A stretch of 37,548 nucleotides of DNA. Source: an uncultured Clostridia bacterium. GTDB taxonomy: Bacteria; Bacillota; Clostridia; UBA1381. Both the position numbers and the translations under genes were made by a program. The notes below the pieces were generated by a model that saw only the letters and a program-made list of their open reading frames with translations, ran no database searches and was not told where the DNA came from. Where the stretch lies: NCBI GenBank assembly GCA_934487205.1, contig CAKSRS010000021.1, positions 1-37,548 of the forward strand. The letters are read 5' to 3'. This document shows positions 20,201 to 27,854 of this stretch, piece after piece (the stretch's first letter is position 1; each line of letters starts with the position of its first letter).

Positions 20201-20322
20201 GACAGGCGGTCACTCTTGGAATTCTGAGCGGCAAAAGCGAAAGCAGTTTATGTGCGGCAGATGAATGTACGCGCGCCGAGGCAGTTGTTATTTTAAAGCG
20301 CATTATGGATTTAGTAAAGTGA
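17251..20322 (+). CDS. Secreted SLH surface protein with novel N-terminal module and Ig-like repeats
   Basis: The 1023-residue protein has a signal peptide ending near residue 27. Residues about 30-245 are a module I do not recognise, with IPYNQTGFM, MTPTYNGW, WKNAW and GYEFNMKV; two more copies occur in the protein at 25831. A helical linker (about 250-300) follows, then about five Ig-like repeats (300-800), several with a D-x-N-x-D/N-x-E turn such as DPNGDEE. A Gly/Ser linker (about 801-823) leads to three SLH repeats (about 847-1023), the first FNDIKDHWARESIEEL. SLH domains bind wall-linked polymers, so the module is displayed outside at the end of a stalk. A binding role for glycan is inferred from context. 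Confidence 0.85.
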   Translation: MKRLLSGILAVCMAIIHMPTDNAKAAENRYISVPLSIPYNQTGFMQKGDTEHMTPTYNGWQACGIDADAFKAENIWKNAWNEGVNENTMLLDGYEFNMKVMPSGYSTGWYWTDQMASASMLLLEKNDWDIPVQQDKYDKLAVVACKQYADRFDDSYKIDLEIKLNYADNTSEQKSVKLTSLEGSDKPSGWKGFAVPVTGRTNEGEKTSGVLSLYEFDLRSDVELTGITFVKSGFGIVYAASLATDVNKAKSSFIEEIKSEIAANPGVSAEKDSDLNARINGILSRASAMGIAAEELLAGFLPTAKNAVTDGKYAAGETISAKYDFVDPFGADEGSSEIRWYKSSEFDAAFPENWESIGTGKEITLADGDIGSYIKYEIVPKIDNTAFSGRTTIGAPVSSDPMFYIQAPEARDVYFKTRDAVVPAYPGDTLSLKYTYYDINHDPESGSEFTYYTADSIDGNYTALTGSENSLSITDEMAGKFIKASVKVKNDAEKGDDAETVSSENIVYVADEKRDTDVVGEYGAGNKIFALCLPENTQAEAVSETKYTWYTSAQPIPFSAERWTKIADNTQFYTITGEEFTVVVIEPAFRNGTDVVKGNAVVKYFYKDTLPMALTLVISCEKNEQEIGTGDKLTASYTYFDPNGDEETASVVTFKKSADQITWTELFTGTEYVLTDTDINGFIKCTVKPTNAKESGAETDSAVIALPSAPTVTDLKIEGTATVGNTLKAVYTYIDNNKNPETDSLIEWYAGTQKRAEGVYYKLADQDAGCDVHFEVTPKTSVEPKTGTKAASTAVRVSSAGGGNGGGGGGGSRGWSPSGTGGVVYVPVTDKEPEYTSQEDEKLLFNDIKDHWARESIEELAGKGIVSGYGDNFAPNDMLTRGQWCALVGRAFFSENKYTYANQYNDVTENDYFSLFLKALSDNNIMVGNDGMFMPAKNITREEIAKTAVELYKVKKDVNNINADDLNTFSDADTVSAWAKTYVGQAVTLGILSGKSESSLCAADECTRAEAVVILKRIMDLVK
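17338..17985 (+). repeat. Novel ~215-residue module, copy A
   Basis: Protein-level repeat encoded in the SLH gene. It shares with copies B and C the order: IPY(N/T), a TP..GW motif, WKN.W, ENT..L.GY.FNM, a Y..LA(V/I)(V/L)A.. core, a (Y)(A/T)D.TS strand, and a (Y/H)EF(D/P) motif near the end. Copies A and C also share LTS-EGSDK and WKGF. Predicted beta-sandwich from the alternating pattern; no known family recognised. Confidence 0.8.
18151..19640 (+). repeat. Tandem Ig-like repeats in SLH protein
   Basis: Four clear and one degenerate repeat of about 95-100 residues. Each clear copy has a strand ending in Y-x-Y/F-x-D followed by an acidic turn: YDFVDPFGADE, YTYYDINHDPE, YTYFDPNGDEE, YTYIDNNKNPE, then a W/F-Y/K strand. 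The degenerate copy (about 18790-19075) keeps YTWYTSAQP but lacks the acidic turn. They likely form an extended stalk, and the acidic turns could bind calcium. Confidence 0.7.
19789..20319 (+). other. Three SLH repeats (cell-surface anchor)
   Basis: Repeat starts are at FNDIKDHWA, YNDVTENDYF and FSDADTVSAWA. The first two end with an R-G/R-E type motif (TRGQWCAL, TREEIAKT) and the third with TRAEAVVIL. This is the standard triple SLH arrangement at a C-terminus. Confidence 0.85.
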
Positions 20323-20332
20323 GGTATGATAC

Positions 20333-22936
20333 ATGAGAAATAAAAGACCTTTAATCGGCGTTTTGCTGCTTGCGATGTTCATAAATTTAATCCCGTGTGT
20401 AAATGTATTTGCGGCAGAAAATACATTTATTTCAGAGAAAACGGAGTTTTTGTCGGGAATAGGGATTTATGATACGAATTATGAAGATACGGCAACAGTC
20501 AGCCGTGCTACATTTGCAATAATTCTTACGAAACTTGTAAATGATGCAGAAGTAAATGAAAATTACAGCAAGGGTGCGTTTTTCGATATCAGCAGCAGTT
20601 ATTACGCTGCGGGTGCGATTGACTATGCGTACAATATGGGTTATATGGACGCAGCTGATGACGCTTTTCGGCCTGATGATAACATCACCGGGACTGAGGC
20701 GACGAATGCAATTTTAAATGTCATGGGTTACAGTGACATAATAAAGGAACAGGGACTGGAATCTGCAGCACGTGGGAGCGGCATAAAAACATTTTTGTCG
20801 GACAACGAAATTACCGTAAAGCAGCTGACGCCGATGCTGTATGATGCACTTTATGCACCTATGATAGTAAAAACATCGCCGACCGATTACGCAAAAGATT
20901 CCGGACAAACCATAATGAATAAGTATTTAAAGCTCTTAAAAGGCGAAGGCGTAGTCAACAAAATTGACGGATTGAACCTTAACGGCATGGCGGTGGAAAT
21001 GGATAATGACCGTGTGGAGATCTCGGGAAACAGTTATGTTGATGCAAACGGCGACGCAGAAGAATTTTTCGGAATGCAGACGGAATTCTGGTACAGAGAT
21101 GATGATTCGGACGAGATAGTTTATATCCGCGGCGGACGCGATTATAAAAATATAGAGGTGAACTATCGGGATTTGTCATACAGTTACGGTAAACTGGGGT
21201 ACGAAAAGGATAACAAAACAAAATGGATTACAATGGATTCAAATGCGGCTGTTATTCTTAACGGCATGCCGGCATATGCCGTGACCGATGCCAACATAGC
21301 CAAAACAGGTACGGCAAAGTTTGTCATGAACGGGAATAAATGCGTTGCCGCAATATTCTTCGAGTATGACAACTATGTTGTAGATATGGCAAGGAACAAG
21401 GAAGTACGTTTTAAATATGATAAAGGTTCAATATCATTTGACAGCGGTGTGTTCTTTATCAAAAAGAACGGAAACGAAACAGATTACGGTGATATAAAGG
21501 AGAATGACGTATTGTCTGTTGCACATAACCGAAACGGAAATGTGTGGTATATCGAATCGTCGGATAATTTTGTTGAGGGAAAGATAATTTCTACTGATAT
21601 AGACGAAGGCGTTGTCAGATTTGATAATGAAGAATGTTACATTGACAAATCATTCATGACGCTTGCCGCAACAAAAAAATATGACCTCAGAGAAATTGCG
21701 GCGGGCATCGAAGCGTCATTCGGTATTAACTTTCTTGGCGAAATCTGTTCCATGAATATAACCGGCGGCGAGTTTCAGTATGGTTATATTAAGAAGGTAT
21801 GGCAGGACGAAGAAGATGACTCCATCTACATAAAAATGCTGACAAAAAGGCACAACGGTTTTCATACATATCAGTTCAGCAAAAAAGTTTTAATAAACGG
21901 TGAGAGCAAAAAAAGAGAAAATGTATATAGCATTGTCAAAGATTATTACGATTCCTGCAACAGCGAAAATCCTCCGGTTGTAAAATTCAAGCAGAATTAT
22001 TCGGGCGAGATAAAGCAGATTGTAACAAAAGTTATCGACGGCGGATATACATATGACGAGGACAGTATAAATAAGCCTATACCGCGAAAGGCGGGAAGGG
22101 GTTATCTGCTTTATTACAATTACGGATACTGGGCAGGAGTGGCGGATTTCGGCAGTTCGATAAGAGCGCATCGTCATGATCCGGATGCAGTTATAGCTTT
22201 CCGCGTACCGAATGATGGTAATGAAAAAGATTTTGCTGTAGGCACACCGAATGATTTCGGCATGGACAGAGACCAAGGTTGGTGGGACAACATTTTCTAT
22301 GACATAGATGAATTTGCACAGCCGAAACTGATTGTATATTATCCGGATTCGGTCTCCGACCATGTTGATGAATTCAGTAAATATGTTATCGGCGTACAGA
22401 AAATGATATTAACGCTGAATGATGAAGATGAACAGATTATGCGCGTATGCGGATATGAAAACGGAGACTATGTAGAGTATGAGACAAAGCCCGATGAAGA
22501 GTTAATAACATTTTTAAAGACAGTCAAAAAGGGAGATTTTATACAGATAGAAAAAGATACATCAAATGTCATTACACAGGCTGCATTTTATATCACATAC
22601 AATCTTAGCACCTTCGATTTTACACGTCTTGAGCCGACGGGAGATATCGGGTCGAGATTAAAGGACGCCGAGGCAAAATTTGCCGTAGTTGATGAAGTGC
22701 GGGATCCGTTTGTTAAGGTTCAGGGCGATATAAAGCAGGACTGGTGCGTTATAATGATGGCTCAGGATTTTAACAAGAACGGTGAGAAATCCTTTACAAT
22801 TTATGACGGAGATGAATTTTATTCAGGAACGATTAATGATTTGCGTAAGGGCGACCTTGTGTTCTGGTTCCTTGAAAAAGCATACGGACATTTCAGGAGT
22901 ATCGTAGTATTCAGAAATAATCCATACAGACCGTGA
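20333..22936 (+). CDS. Secreted protein with N-terminal SLH-like region, function unknown
   Basis: The 867-residue protein has a signal peptide ending near AAENT. Residues about 30-190 look like degenerate SLH repeats (VSRATFAIILTKLVN, AGAIDYAYNMGYMD, FRPDDNITGTEATNAIL). The rest, about 200-867, is beta-rich and matches no domain I can name. It contains repeated strand patterns of the type 'D-E-I/V-V-Y-I' and 'G.I...D...V.F', suggesting several small beta-barrels. It starts 10 nt after the preceding SLH gene's stop, behind a GAGG site. Surface location is well supported; a structural or scaffolding role in the cell layer is only a guess. Confidence 0.75.
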   Translation: MRNKRPLIGVLLLAMFINLIPCVNVFAAENTFISEKTEFLSGIGIYDTNYEDTATVSRATFAIILTKLVNDAEVNENYSKGAFFDISSSYYAAGAIDYAYNMGYMDAADDAFRPDDNITGTEATNAILNVMGYSDIIKEQGLESAARGSGIKTFLSDNEITVKQLTPMLYDALYAPMIVKTSPTDYAKDSGQTIMNKYLKLLKGEGVVNKIDGLNLNGMAVEMDNDRVEISGNSYVDANGDAEEFFGMQTEFWYRDDDSDEIVYIRGGRDYKNIEVNYRDLSYSYGKLGYEKDNKTKWITMDSNAAVILNGMPAYAVTDANIAKTGTAKFVMNGNKCVAAIFFEYDNYVVDMARNKEVRFKYDKGSISFDSGVFFIKKNGNETDYGDIKENDVLSVAHNRNGNVWYIESSDNFVEGKIISTDIDEGVVRFDNEECYIDKSFMTLAATKKYDLREIAAGIEASFGINFLGEICSMNITGGEFQYGYIKKVWQDEEDDSIYIKMLTKRHNGFHTYQFSKKVLINGESKKRENVYSIVKDYYDSCNSENPPVVKFKQNYSGEIKQIVTKVIDGGYTYDEDSINKPIPRKAGRGYLLYYNYGYWAGVADFGSSIRAHRHDPDAVIAFRVPNDGNEKDFAVGTPNDFGMDRDQGWWDNIFYDIDEFAQPKLIVYYPDSVSDHVDEFSKYVIGVQKMILTLNDEDEQIMRVCGYENGDYVEYETKPDEELITFLKTVKKGDFIQIEKDTSNVITQAAFYITYNLSTFDFTRLEPTGDIGSRLKDAEAKFAVVDEVRDPFVKVQGDIKQDWCVIMMAQDFNKNGEKSFTIYDGDEFYSGTINDLRKGDLVFWFLEKAYGHFRSIVVFRNNPYRP

Positions 22937-22950
22937 GAAAGGAAACTATA

Positions 22951-25761
22951 ATGAAAAGAGTTATCTCTTTATTGACAGCAATATTTATATTTTCTGCGGC
23001 ATTTACGGTGTTTTCTGCCGAAATGCCGTCAGAAAGCCGTTATTGTATAATACAGGGAATACTTAATGAGAAGATGGCAGGCAGGTATATCAGCATACTT
23101 CTTGACGGAAAATCAGACGGGAAAATCGGGCATATCGGAATGACGCAAATAAATAACGATGGAAGTTATTTCTATAAGTTTTTATTTGACGGCAACATAA
23201 GCGACTACAAAATTAATACTGCTGTCGAGGGCGAAAGAGTAAAATCAGATAATGCCGATGTAATAACATACAGCAATCCGGTTGAAATAGAGGCGGTGCT
23301 GAAGAATGAAACCGGCGAAAGTTTCCGTTTCGGAACAGACAGAAAACTATGGCTCAGCCTATGCGGAAATGAAAATTTTTCGGCACGTAAAAATATGACA
23401 GCAGCGGCGGCAGTATATAACAGAGAAGGGAGAATGGTACTTTTAAAAATACTGCCTGAGGAGCAGAACTTAAAAGAACCGTTTAATTTTGAAACAGTAA
23501 TTGATAATATTCCGGAAGATACAGTAAACGTAAAGGTATTTCTGCTTGAAAATTTAGAGACCATGCGGCCTGTTGCCGAAAGTGTGACTGTCGGCAAAGA
23601 ATACGGAAAGTGCTTTTATGCGGCACCGTGGGGCAATGATAATAATGACGGCAGCTTTGACGCACCGCTGAAAACTCTTGCAGGTACAAAATCGGCGGTA
23701 CGGCGGTATAAATCTGCAAATGGACTTCCACACGGCGGTATAAAGGTTGTTTTACGCGAGGGCAATTATTTTATCGGTTCTACGGTAAAATTCACTTCAG
23801 ATGATGCAGGTACGGAAGACGCACCTATCACATATTGTGCGTATGACGACGAAAATGTAAGTTTCAGCGGCGGACAAAAAACAGACGCGGGTAATCTGAA
23901 ATTGACAGACAAGAATGACGCATTATATGAACGATTTGCGGAAAATGTACGGCATAAAATTTATTCGGTAGATTTAAAAGCTTTGGGTATTACGGATTAC
24001 GGGAAGGTAATGCCGCGGAATATGGCGTATTATTCAAGCAACACTATGGGAACGGAAGTGTTCATTGATGACCGTGCATTAACTATGGCGCAATGGCCGA
24101 ACCGTGACTCTGATAATTCGCTTAATTATGTATATTCAAAAGGAGTAGTAACAAATTCGACTTCTGCGGATATTGAGCCGGTTATAGAGGTTTACGATGA
24201 AACTATCGATAGAATAGCGTCATGGCATAATATTGAAAATGTATTGTGTGAGGGGATATTTGAAAGAAGATACAGCTTTGACGCGACGCCGCTTGCCGGA
24301 TTTAATACAGACAACGGCACCATAACCCTGAAAAACGGGAGTATAGAGGGTTTTAGTAAGGAAAAGAACGGGAATCGATTCTTTTTTTACAACATACCGG
24401 AGGAGCTGGATGCCGACGGCGAATATTACATTGACCGCTCAAACGGAGTGCTGTATATATGCAGTGACGAGGCAATTCCGAAAGGTACAAAAATCGGACT
24501 GTCAAAAACGGACGGTTATCTGATTACACTGTACAACGGCGCGGACTACATCAATTTTGAAGGAATAAATTTTGAACTCGGGCGCGGAAATATGATGCAC
24601 ATATGGCACAGCAAGAACATAAATATATCCGATTGCCGATTCCGAAACTGCTGCGGCGAATCACTGTCTATAGGGGGATTATATCCGCTTTACGGCGTGG
24701 AATACCGATACGGGTTATTGGGCGATACAAAATTTAAGGTTGATACGAAAAATATTACGGTTCGCAATTGTGATTTTAGAAATGCAGGCGCGGGCGGAAT
24801 AAACATGTTCGGCGGAAGTTTTGAAACACTGGAGACAGCAAATTACCTTGTGGAGAATTGTCGGTTTGATTTTTGCGACAGAGTAAAAAAGGCGTACGCT
24901 CCGGCTATACGTATGGGCGGAGTTGGCATGACGGTGCGCGGCTGCACCATTGCAAATCAATATCACCAGGCAATGGAGGCAAGCGGGACAGATGTTCTTA
25001 TTGAATTTAACGAAATGTATAACTGTCTGCGTGAAACGTCGGACGCCGGCGTAATCTACGGGCAGCATCCGAGTATCGGTACCGAAATACGGTATAATTA
25101 TGTTCACGATATTCCTGATTCGGGTGCAAAATATGATGTGACCGATTGGAGCAGCAATATCGGCGATTATTGGATTCCGATACGTGCGGCATTTTATATC
25201 GACGGCGCGCGTCCGGGAATGTATGTACATCATAATATTATAAAGGACGTTCCGATAACGATGATGTGTGCCGGATATCTGACGGAATTTAATAATAACA
25301 TAATGATTGATACATATATACCGATCTATAATATGGGTGCCGAGTCAAATCAGGATTTTATTAAAACAGTTGCCGAAAATCCGGAAGGAAAGTACGACCG
25401 ATATAAGGTGAAATATCCACAGATTTTCAGTCTATGGGACAAAATTCAGCAGCAAATACGGGAAGGAACATTTAAAACGCAGGACACATACTTAAATGCG
25501 GATAATAATGTTTTAACCTATGACAGGCTGAAGCAATTTTACAATGATACTGTTCCTGACGGCGCAGATGCGGTGAAAACCCTTGTAAAAAGCTATGATT
25601 ACATCTATGACGCAGACAATAATTTTAATAATTTCCTTGTAGTTCCGGAGTATGAAAAGGTGTACTTCAAAAATTACAACGGCGGAGACTTTGTTCCCAT
25701 GCGGTTTTCACCGATACTTAGAAAAATTCCGTCGCTTTCGGGAATTGATATGATAAACTAA
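22951..25761 (+). CDS. Secreted right-handed beta-helix protein, GH141-like (copy 2) with extra N-terminal domains
   Basis: The 936-residue protein has a signal peptide (MKRVISLLTAIFIFSAAFTV). Residues about 25-215 form beta-sandwich-like regions not present in copy 1; the last part has AVYNREGRMVLLK and VKVFLLENLETMRPVAES. From residue 221 it aligns with copy 1: FYAAPWGNDNNDGSFDAPLK, VLREGNYFIGSTVKF, VSFSGGQK, EVFIDDRALTMAQWPN, RIASWHNIEN and EYYIDRSNGVLYI. The helix has FNEMYNCLRETSDAGVIYG, RYNYVHDI and HHNIIKDV, the usual GH141-like motif order. ATG 22951 is chosen since GAAAGGA lies before it; a GTG in frame at 22933 overlaps the previous stop. It is followed by a module protein, mirroring copy 1. 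Confidence 0.7.
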   Translation: MKRVISLLTAIFIFSAAFTVFSAEMPSESRYCIIQGILNEKMAGRYISILLDGKSDGKIGHIGMTQINNDGSYFYKFLFDGNISDYKINTAVEGERVKSDNADVITYSNPVEIEAVLKNETGESFRFGTDRKLWLSLCGNENFSARKNMTAAAAVYNREGRMVLLKILPEEQNLKEPFNFETVIDNIPEDTVNVKVFLLENLETMRPVAESVTVGKEYGKCFYAAPWGNDNNDGSFDAPLKTLAGTKSAVRRYKSANGLPHGGIKVVLREGNYFIGSTVKFTSDDAGTEDAPITYCAYDDENVSFSGGQKTDAGNLKLTDKNDALYERFAENVRHKIYSVDLKALGITDYGKVMPRNMAYYSSNTMGTEVFIDDRALTMAQWPNRDSDNSLNYVYSKGVVTNSTSADIEPVIEVYDETIDRIASWHNIENVLCEGIFERRYSFDATPLAGFNTDNGTITLKNGSIEGFSKEKNGNRFFFYNIPEELDADGEYYIDRSNGVLYICSDEAIPKGTKIGLSKTDGYLITLYNGADYINFEGINFELGRGNMMHIWHSKNINISDCRFRNCCGESLSIGGLYPLYGVEYRYGLLGDTKFKVDTKNITVRNCDFRNAGAGGINMFGGSFETLETANYLVENCRFDFCDRVKKAYAPAIRMGGVGMTVRGCTIANQYHQAMEASGTDVLIEFNEMYNCLRETSDAGVIYGQHPSIGTEIRYNYVHDIPDSGAKYDVTDWSSNIGDYWIPIRAAFYIDGARPGMYVHHNIIKDVPITMMCAGYLTEFNNNIMIDTYIPIYNMGAESNQDFIKTVAENPEGKYDRYKVKYPQIFSLWDKIQQQIREGTFKTQDTYLNADNNVLTYDRLKQFYNDTVPDGADAVKTLVKSYDYIYDADNNFNNFLVVPEYEKVYFKNYNGGDFVPMRFSPILRKIPSLSGIDMIN

Positions 25762-25830
25762 GTGAGTAAAGGCGAAGGGAAAGCAACATGCCTTTATAAT
25801 AAAATAAAAGTATAAAAGGAGAGAATGAAA

Positions 25831-27762
25831 ATGAAAAAACTATTAAAAAAGTCAATTGCTTTGGTAATCAGCATTGCATCTCTTGTACCTGTGCTTGCTG
25901 TGCCGAACGCAATGGCAGCGGCAGGAACCGGCGAGGTTTCATATCCGGTAACTATTCCGTACAATGAGTGCGGATATCTTAAATCGACCAGTGATGAAAA
26001 GCTTTGGACGCCGTTAATTGGGTGGGGGCATAAAGGCATTGACATGGATGCGTTCAAAACAGGGGACTACAAACAGTACTGGAAAAATGAGTGGACGGAC
26101 CAAATGACTGAAAATACATTATCATTATCCGGTTATGAGTTTAATATGTCGGTTAAAGAAAGTACAAGAAATGAATGGACGGCGCCAACCGGCAATCAGA
26201 CAATTCTTTATGCCGGTGATGAGGGGTGTAGTATTAAGATAAATGAGGCTAGATACGCAAATCTTGCCGTTCTTGCGAGTTGCGCATGGGAGACAACATC
26301 GGAGTGGGGTCCATATTATCTTAACTTGAAACTAAATTATGCGGACGGAACATCAAAAACAGTAACTGAGAAAATGAATTGTGCGCACGGTACACAAAAT
26401 CCTGAGGGCTGGACCGGTATTTTAGCACCTAAAGTGGGTTCGGGCATTAATTGGATCAGTATAACTCTTCATGAATTTCCAGTTGATACAGAAAAAAAAC
26501 TCACATCAATAGATGTTTTAAAGTCAGATTACGCAACAATCTATGCAATGACACTGACAAAAACACAGGCACAAATAGTCGAAGAGGAAAATGAAAAGCC
26601 GGTTCAACACCCAATTTCAATCCCCTATACTCAAGCTGCATACCTATCGAGCGACGATACAAGTCACATGACACCGATTTATAATGGTTGGGGTACAACT
26701 GGGTTTGATGCAGAAATCATTAAACAGATAAACGGTTGGAAAAATGAGTGGACAGATGGGATGACTGAAAACACATTGTCATTTGAAGGATATGACTTTA
26801 ATATGTCGGTTAAACCAAGTATGATGAATGCCAAAACATGGGGGTGGGAAGACAATGGATTATCCAAAACTACCCTTTATGTTGAAAATGATACAAAAGT
26901 AAAAATAAATTCTTCATACTATAATAAACTTGCGATTTTGGCAAGTAAACAGTATGCAAACAGGTTTAAAGACTATTATGACCCATACATTTCGCTAAAA
27001 GTTGAACTTTGCTATACTGACGGAACATCGGAAAGTGTATCGGCAGTCTTGACATCTGTAGAGGGAAGCGACAAAACTGACAACTGGAAAGGATTTTCTT
27101 CGACTCTTGCCGGTAGCAATACCGGTACCGGGTATGTATCTTTTTATGAATTTGATGTCAATTCAGAAAAAAAACTGGATAGTATTACATTTAAAGATGC
27201 CACATCATATGAACCTAATGGTAAAAGTGTAAGTAATTACACTGTTTATGCTGCAACGTTAACATCTCTTTCAAATCATGATAAGATTTCATATCTAAAT
27301 GAAAAATTTGCTCAAGATGATGTTACGGACGAAGAATTTGCAACAATTATCGCATACATTGATGAACTGACAGCGGCAGGATTCGATGTAGCCACAGAGG
27401 TGACGGGATATGACAAGTTGCCGTCCTTTGCTGAAAAGACAAGCAATTCAATCGTTATGAATAACGGGGGAAGAACGGTCAGCGAAAATACAATGACGGT
27501 TAGTGCCGAACTTGAAAACAAGTGGGTTACAAATACTGTCAACGGTTATGCGATAATAGCTCTGTATGATTCCGAAACAAACCAATTGCTTGAAGTTTAT
27601 ATAACACCGGAAGTTAAAACGTTTGAAAAGGGCAGCGCAGTAACTGTGTCTCATGATTTTGATATATCCGCATATAAGAATAAGACAATCGCCGTTAAAT
27701 GTTTTGTATGGAATTCATTTGAAAACATGACGCCGTGCAGCAGATATTTTACAATAGATTAA
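25831..27762 (+). CDS. Secreted protein with two tandem copies of the novel module
   Basis: The 643-residue protein has a signal peptide ending at AMAAA. Module copy B covers about 36-247 and copy C about 257-479; C is closer to copy A of the SLH protein than B is. A helical linker (about 480-525) follows. The last ~110 residues form a beta-sandwich domain with IIALYDSETNQLLEVYI and VKCFVWNSFENMTPCSR, similar to the N-terminal part of the beta-helix protein at 22951. No SLH, LPXTG or membrane anchor is present. Two ATGs are possible (25825, 25831); the AAGGAG site is 9 nt before the second and 3 nt before the first. Function is unknown; glycan binding is the best guess. Confidence 0.8.
   Translation: MKKLLKKSIALVISIASLVPVLAVPNAMAAAGTGEVSYPVTIPYNECGYLKSTSDEKLWTPLIGWGHKGIDMDAFKTGDYKQYWKNEWTDQMTENTLSLSGYEFNMSVKESTRNEWTAPTGNQTILYAGDEGCSIKINEARYANLAVLASCAWETTSEWGPYYLNLKLNYADGTSKTVTEKMNCAHGTQNPEGWTGILAPKVGSGINWISITLHEFPVDTEKKLTSIDVLKSDYATIYAMTLTKTQAQIVEEENEKPVQHPISIPYTQAAYLSSDDTSHMTPIYNGWGTTGFDAEIIKQINGWKNEWTDGMTENTLSFEGYDFNMSVKPSMMNAKTWGWEDNGLSKTTLYVENDTKVKINSSYYNKLAILASKQYANRFKDYYDPYISLKVELCYTDGTSESVSAVLTSVEGSDKTDNWKGFSSTLAGSNTGTGYVSFYEFDVNSEKKLDSITFKDATSYEPNGKSVSNYTVYAATLTSLSNHDKISYLNEKFAQDDVTDEEFATIIAYIDELTAAGFDVATEVTGYDKLPSFAEKTSNSIVMNNGGRTVSENTMTVSAELENKWVTNTVNGYAIIALYDSETNQLLEVYITPEVKTFEKGSAVTVSHDFDISAYKNKTIAVKCFVWNSFENMTPCSRYFTID
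25936..26571 (+). repeat. Novel module, copy B
   Basis: First of two tandem copies in this gene. Landmarks are IPYNECGYL, WTPLIGW, YWKNEWTD, ENTLSLSGYEFNMSV and LNYADGTSK. It lacks the EGSDK strand found in A and C and is the most divergent copy. Confidence 0.8.
26601..27267 (+). repeat. Novel module, copy C
   Basis: Second tandem copy. Landmarks are ISIPYTQAAYL, MTPIYNGWG, WKNEWTDGMTENTLSF, GYDFNMSVKPS, ILASKQYANRF, YTDGTSES and LTSVEGSDKTDNWKGF. Confidence 0.8.
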
Positions 27763-27770
27763 ATTATTCG

Positions 27771-27832
27771 GAAGAGCAGAAAACTGCTCTTCTCACCAAA
27801 GAATCGGACAATGTCCGGTTCTTTGGTGAGAA
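27771..27832 (+). other. Double hairpin in intercistronic gap
   Basis: Hairpin 1 is GAAGAGCAG/CTGCTCTTC (27771-27779 with 27784-27792, loop AAAA), a perfect 9-bp stem. Hairpin 2 runs from about 27791 to 27831, with 20 pairs including one T-G and a three-base AAT loop; its centre is CGGAC/GTCCG. The two share the bases 27791-27792, so they cannot both be full length. No T run follows. It lies in the 92-nt gap before the first cytoplasmic glycosidase gene after the secreted block. Confidence 0.85.
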
Positions 27833-27854
27833 ATTGAGGATAAAGGAAAGCGTT

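Noticed and set aside
25795..25800. TATAAT before the double-module gene as an internal promoter
   Set aside because: There is no -35 hexamer or TG extension, and the surrounding sequence is simply AT-rich.
27735..27854. Upstream extension of the GH78 frame overlapping the previous gene
   Set aside because: The added 40 residues come from the double hairpin and the end of the previous gene, and ATG 27855 has its own AAAGGAAAG site.
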